From assembly GCA_017853785.1 (NCBI GenBank), contig JAFMIX010000108.1:1-7430 (forward strand): a DNA stretch of 7,430 bases, read 5' to 3'. The notes beneath the pieces were generated by a model, which saw only the letters and a list, made by a program, of their open reading frames with translations, was not told the DNA's origin and ran no database searches. Position numbers and translations under genes: made by a program. Positions 5,028 to 7,430 of this stretch are shown here, piece after piece; position 1 is the first letter of the stretch, and the number at the start of each line of letters is the position of its first letter. Source of the stretch: Verrucomicrobiales bacterium (GTDB lineage Bacteria; Verrucomicrobiota; Verrucomicrobiia; Limisphaerales; JAFMIX01).

Positions 5028-6814
5028 CCTAACGTCTGCCCCCGTCGGTAATCGGCGATGCGCCAATGCAAGAACGACGCACATTTGCGGGTTGAACCCT
5101 TGTTCCGTGCCGGCCAATACCGCTCGAACTCGCGCTCGATTTTTTTCAGCCGGACGATTCCCGCCAGCGCCAGTCGCCGCGCCTTGACGCCCTGCCCCGC
5201 TACCACCGCCTGCTGCCACAGCATGAAATGACACGACTCCGCCGCCATGCGCGCGGCCAACTCCAGTTCGCGCGTCAGAACTTTTTTGCCGTTGGCAGAG
5301 CCAACCTGCCGGTCGGCCTTCGCGGAACGGATCATCTCAATCTGTCTATCAATTTCCCGCAACGCCACCCGAATCTTCGGCGCGGGAATTTTGGAAAACC
5401 ACTTCGGTCCGTTGCGGCAGAACAATTCTCGCCGCGCCGCCGGATACGCGGCGACGACCGTGCCGAGCGGCGTCTCGTTCGGCGCGGTTACGCCGAGCTT
5501 GCGGTGTGCCCGCCCGAGCCGCAGCGCCGCCGCCGCGACTTTGCCGGAGGCATCGTCGAAGATGTCGCGGCTCAAGACGGCGGGAAGTTGCGCTTCGTTG
5601 AAACCTTTTGCATTCCACGCAAGCGCTGCGCCTGCGGCGAACAATGGCCAGCTCACTGCGAGCGGCTGCGGATGGCCGCCATCGCCCCAATCGGTGATGA
5701 GGTAACCGCGCGCGCCGTGTTTCTTTCCGGCTCTCGCGGCAGCGCGGAGGTTGGCGAAGGCATTGTCGTGTTTGCCGGTGAGCGTCTGCCACGTCGATGT
5801 GCCAGGGCAGACGTAGAACGGGATTTTCGCCTTCGCAAACCGTGCGGCTTCCGCGTTGAACGGATGATCGGCCTCGTAGCCCCAGTTCAGGGCGACGGCG
5901 TCGTGCGGGAGTTCGCGGATGAGTTGCGGGTATTTCAGGATGATGTCGCCCCAGAACATCATCGTGCGCTTTCGGCAGGCGACCTCGCGGTGAATTTTTT
6001 TCAGGAAGTCGAGATAGACGCGGCCCTGACTGCGGCGCGCGCAAAGCTTTTTGCTCTGGCCGCGACCCAAATCCCACGTCTCGTCGCAGCCGACGTTGAA
6101 GAAGCGGCTGGAAAAGTTCGGGAGCAGTTCGTCGTAAAGCCCGCGGAGGAACGGCAGCGTGCCGGGATGATTCGGCGCGAGCGTGCTCGGGTAGCGGAGG
6201 AAATCGCCGGCGGCACTGGCGTAGGGCGCAGGGACTTCGGCGAGGTTCGCCAGCGGCGGATGCGCGAGGAATTCGCGGAGGTGGCCGAAGGAATTCTGGT
6301 TCGGCACGAGGTCGATGCCGAGCTCACGGCAGCGCGCGGCGAGCGTGCGGATTTCATTCGCGGTGAGCGCGCCCCAGCTTTGCCAGACGGGTTTATAGCG
6401 GCGATAGGCGAAGGTGTGTTCGGTGTAGAGTTGCAGCTCGTTGATCTTGAAATCAGCGAGCCGCTCGGCGAGGTCAAGCAAGGTGGCAAGCCTCGGCACG
6501 CGACCGCGGGAGACGTCGAGCATGACGCCACGACGGGCGAAATCCGGCCAGTCGCGGATGCGCAGGCACGGCAGGCGGCGGCCGTGCTGGCGGATGACCT
6601 GCCGCAGCGTGGCGAGGGCGGCGCGCCGGCCGGCGGCGGAGCGGAAGGCAATCTCAACGCCGCGCGGCGTGATGTTGAGCGCGTAGCCTTCGGAATGCTC
6701 GGGCGCGCTAGCGGCGGGGAGGATTTTGACAGGCCGCAGCAACGGCACTCTTTCCGGCAAAGAAAAACTCCCCGGCGACTTTTGGAGCGACCGGGGAGTC
6801 GGAAGGAGGTTCAT
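5024..6814 (-). CDS. GH20 family beta-N-acetylhexosaminidase, cytoplasmic HEXD-like type
   Basis: This 596-residue glycoside hydrolase family 20 protein should remove terminal GlcNAc or GalNAc by substrate-assisted catalysis. Residues 1-90 are a GH20b-like N-terminal domain opening with the typical LLPTPRSL...GSFSL pattern. The TIM barrel follows (about 92-420): RRGVMLDVSRGRVP (94-107), with Arg95 as probable sugar-binding residue; NELQLYTEHTFAY (125-137); VPNQNSFGHL (170-179); and the hallmark NVGCDETWDLG (240-250), with Asp244 and Glu245 as the catalytic pair. Trp288, Trp311, Trp342 and Trp376 could form the hydrophobic sugar pocket. These stretches resemble human hexosaminidase D and bacterial GcnA more than secreted chitobiases. 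Residues 420-596 are mostly helical and unassigned. No signal peptide is present, so the enzyme should be cytoplasmic. The start ATG 6814 fits the conserved N-terminus although no Shine-Dalgarno is visible and a terminator-like hairpin covers codons 6-19. The gene follows leuD by 62 bases. C-terminal codons are GCG-type, N-terminal ones GCC-type. Confidence 0.88.
   Translation of the reverse strand: MNLLPTPRSLQKSPGSFSLPERVPLLRPVKILPAASAPEHSEGYALNITPRGVEIAFRSAAGRRAALATLRQVIRQHGRRLPCLRIRDWPDFARRGVMLDVSRGRVPRLATLLDLAERLADFKINELQLYTEHTFAYRRYKPVWQSWGALTANEIRTLAARCRELGIDLVPNQNSFGHLREFLAHPPLANLAEVPAPYASAAGDFLRYPSTLAPNHPGTLPFLRGLYDELLPNFSSRFFNVGCDETWDLGRGQSKKLCARRSQGRVYLDFLKKIHREVACRKRTMMFWGDIILKYPQLIRELPHDAVALNWGYEADHPFNAEAARFAKAKIPFYVCPGTSTWQTLTGKHDNAFANLRAAARAGKKHGARGYLITDWGDGGHPQPLAVSWPLFAAGAALAWNAKGFNEAQLPAVLSRDIFDDASGKVAAAALRLGRAHRKLGVTAPNETPLGTVVAAYPAARRELFCRNGPKWFSKIPAPKIRVALREIDRQIEMIRSAKADRQVGSANGKKVLTRELELAARMAAESCHFMLWQQAVVAGQGVKARRLALAGIVRLKKIEREFERYWPARNKGSTRKCASFLHWRIADYRRGQTLG
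6759..6799 (-). terminator. Intrinsic-terminator-like hairpin inside the start of the GH20 gene
   Basis: Read on the minus strand, ACTCCCCGG (6799-6791) and CCGGGGAGT (6775-6767) form a perfect 9-bp stem with a 15-base loop, immediately followed by TTTTTCTTT (6767-6759). By form this is a canonical factor-independent terminator, pointing away from leuD and placed about 80-110 bases after the leuD stop. It lies within the coding sequence of the GH20 gene: the arms encode Thr6-Pro7-Arg8 and Pro14-Gly15-Ser16, and the T run encodes Phe17-Ser18-Leu19. It could end leuD transcripts, attenuate the GH20 gene, or be chance. Function is not shown. Confidence 0.55.
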
Positions 6815-6817
6815 TTG

Positions 6818-6872
6818 GTAGCGGCGGCTTGGGCGCGCCGCGTTTTCAGCGACGCTTACAGAGCGCCGCTAC
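6818..6872. repeat. Inverted repeat with 9-bp perfect arms between leuD and the GH20 gene
   Basis: GTAGCGGCG (6818-6826) is the exact reverse complement of CGCCGCTAC (6864-6872). The 37-base interior contains the self-palindrome GGCGCGCC and the stretch CAGCGACGCTTACAGAG. The element fills nearly all of the 62-base leuD-GH20 gap. No T tract follows on either side, so it does not look like a simple intrinsic terminator. Its size and form recall REP-like interspersed palindromes, but only one copy is visible here, so that remains a guess. Confidence 0.5.
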
Positions 6873-6876
6873 AGGT

Positions 6877-7428
6877 TCACTTCGCAATCATGCCGCTCTG
6901 CCGCGCGAAATTGAACAGCCCGCCGGCGTCCACGACGGGACGCACATCGCCGAGCGGCTTGAAGGAATATACCTTGCCGGTGGCCTGCACGGTCACGGTG
7001 GCGGCGTCGAGGTCCACGGTGACGACGTCGCCGGTCTTGAGGATATCGCAGAGGCGGTCGGCGCATTCGCAGGGGTAAAGTTCGCCGGTAGCGACGCAGT
7101 TGCGGAAGAAGATGCGCGCGAAACTTTCGGCGAGGACGATCTCGCAGTTCGCCGAGCCCATGGCGATGGGCGCGTGTTCGCGCGAGCTGCCGCAGCCGAA
7201 ATTTTTGCCGGCCACGACGATGGGATATTTGCTGTCGAGCTGTCCTTCCATGACGTAGCGCATGGGGTAAAGCGACGCCGGCAGACCATCCAGCGCGTAG
7301 CTGCCAAGCTTCTCGTATTCCTCGGCGATGGTGGGGACGAGGTTGAGATATTTCGCAGAGATGATCTGGTCGGTGTCGATGTTGTCGCGCACCACGAAGA
7401 CCGGACCGGTGAAAACTGATTTCGTCAT
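6877..7428 (-). CDS. leuD: 3-isopropylmalate dehydratase small subunit (LeuD)
   Basis: LeuD is the small (swivel-domain) subunit that pairs with the iron-sulfur subunit LeuC to isomerise 2-isopropylmalate to 3-isopropylmalate in leucine synthesis, in the cytoplasm. This 183-residue protein shows the aconitase swivel-domain motifs: DNIDTDQII (15-23) near the N-terminus and GKNFGCGSSREHAPIA (74-89), the substrate-contacting loop. The later segments SFARIFFRN (102-110) and TGELYP (114-119) are also typical. Length is normal for the compact form of the family. ATG is the complement of 7426-7428, two bases from the window edge, so the gene appears complete but its upstream region and any leuC partner lie outside. 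The homoaconitase or other hydro-lyase small subunit is an alternative, since these share all visible motifs. The GH20 gene lies 62 bases downstream on the same strand. Confidence 0.93.
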   Translation of the reverse strand: MTKSVFTGPVFVVRDNIDTDQIISAKYLNLVPTIAEEYEKLGSYALDGLPASLYPMRYVMEGQLDSKYPIVVAGKNFGCGSSREHAPIAMGSANCEIVLAESFARIFFRNCVATGELYPCECADRLCDILKTGDVVTVDLDAATVTVQATGKVYSFKPLGDVRPVVDAGGLFNFARQSGMIAK

Positions 7429-7430
7429 GC

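Noticed and set aside
6804..6811. Plus-strand GGAGG-like sequence as a ribosome site for a plus-strand gene
   Set aside because: It is the complement of the GH20 codons for Asn-Leu-Leu-Pro; no credible plus-strand gene follows.
5228..7078. A 616-codon open frame on the plus strand, longer than the real gene opposite
   Set aside because: It is antisense to both the GH20 gene and part of leuD, whose motifs are clear. Its translation is Arg/Glu/Gly/Ala-rich low-complexity sequence with no recognisable domain, as expected for the antisense frame of GC-rich genes.

Overview
The window carries eight protein genes on GC-rich DNA with short intergenic gaps, the longest being 151 bases. The content fits a heterotrophic Gram-negative-type bacterium: a lipobox lipoprotein, an FtsB/DivIC-type division protein, peptidoglycan amino-sugar salvage and leucine biosynthesis. 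The GC-rich style, the HEXD-like GH20 enzyme and the palindromic repeat remind me of Verrucomicrobiota, but no marker here proves that phylum. No rRNA, tRNA, CRISPR array, insertion sequence or phage gene was seen.

Layout: (1) 1-857 (+) is the 3' three quarters of a galactokinase gene, closed by a clear intrinsic terminator at 878-911. (2) 1009-1689 (+) encodes a small NiCoT-like membrane protein with a His-rich loop. (3) 1749-3563 (+) encodes one 604-residue protein joining a BadF-type amino-sugar kinase to a MurNAc-6-phosphate etherase (MurQ). (4) 3583-4203 (-) encodes a five-helix Yip1-like membrane protein, convergent with the fusion gene. (5) 4288-4662 (+) is a small lipoprotein gene, divergent from the Yip1-like gene. 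(6) 4704-5027 (+) encodes an FtsB/DivIC-type septum protein. (7) 5024-6814 (-) encodes a GH20 hexosaminidase without signal peptide, whose stop codon overlaps that of the FtsB-like gene. (8) 6877-7428 (-) encodes LeuD, directly upstream of the GH20 gene on the same strand.

How the genes may fit together: the GH20 enzyme could free N-acetyl-amino sugars in the cytoplasm, and the kinase-etherase fusion could phosphorylate GlcNAc or MurNAc and cut the lactyl ether to give GlcNAc-6-phosphate. This is inference, because the two genes are on opposite strands and about 1.5 kb apart. The rest is ordinary housekeeping: galactose use, metal transport, division and leucine synthesis.

The most unusual points are the kinase-MurQ fusion with a shortened MurQ tail, an internal switch from GCC-type to GCG-type codons in both the fusion and the GH20 gene, a textbook terminator hairpin lying inside codons 6-19 of the GH20 gene, and a 9-bp-armed inverted repeat between leuD and the GH20 gene that may be an interspersed element.
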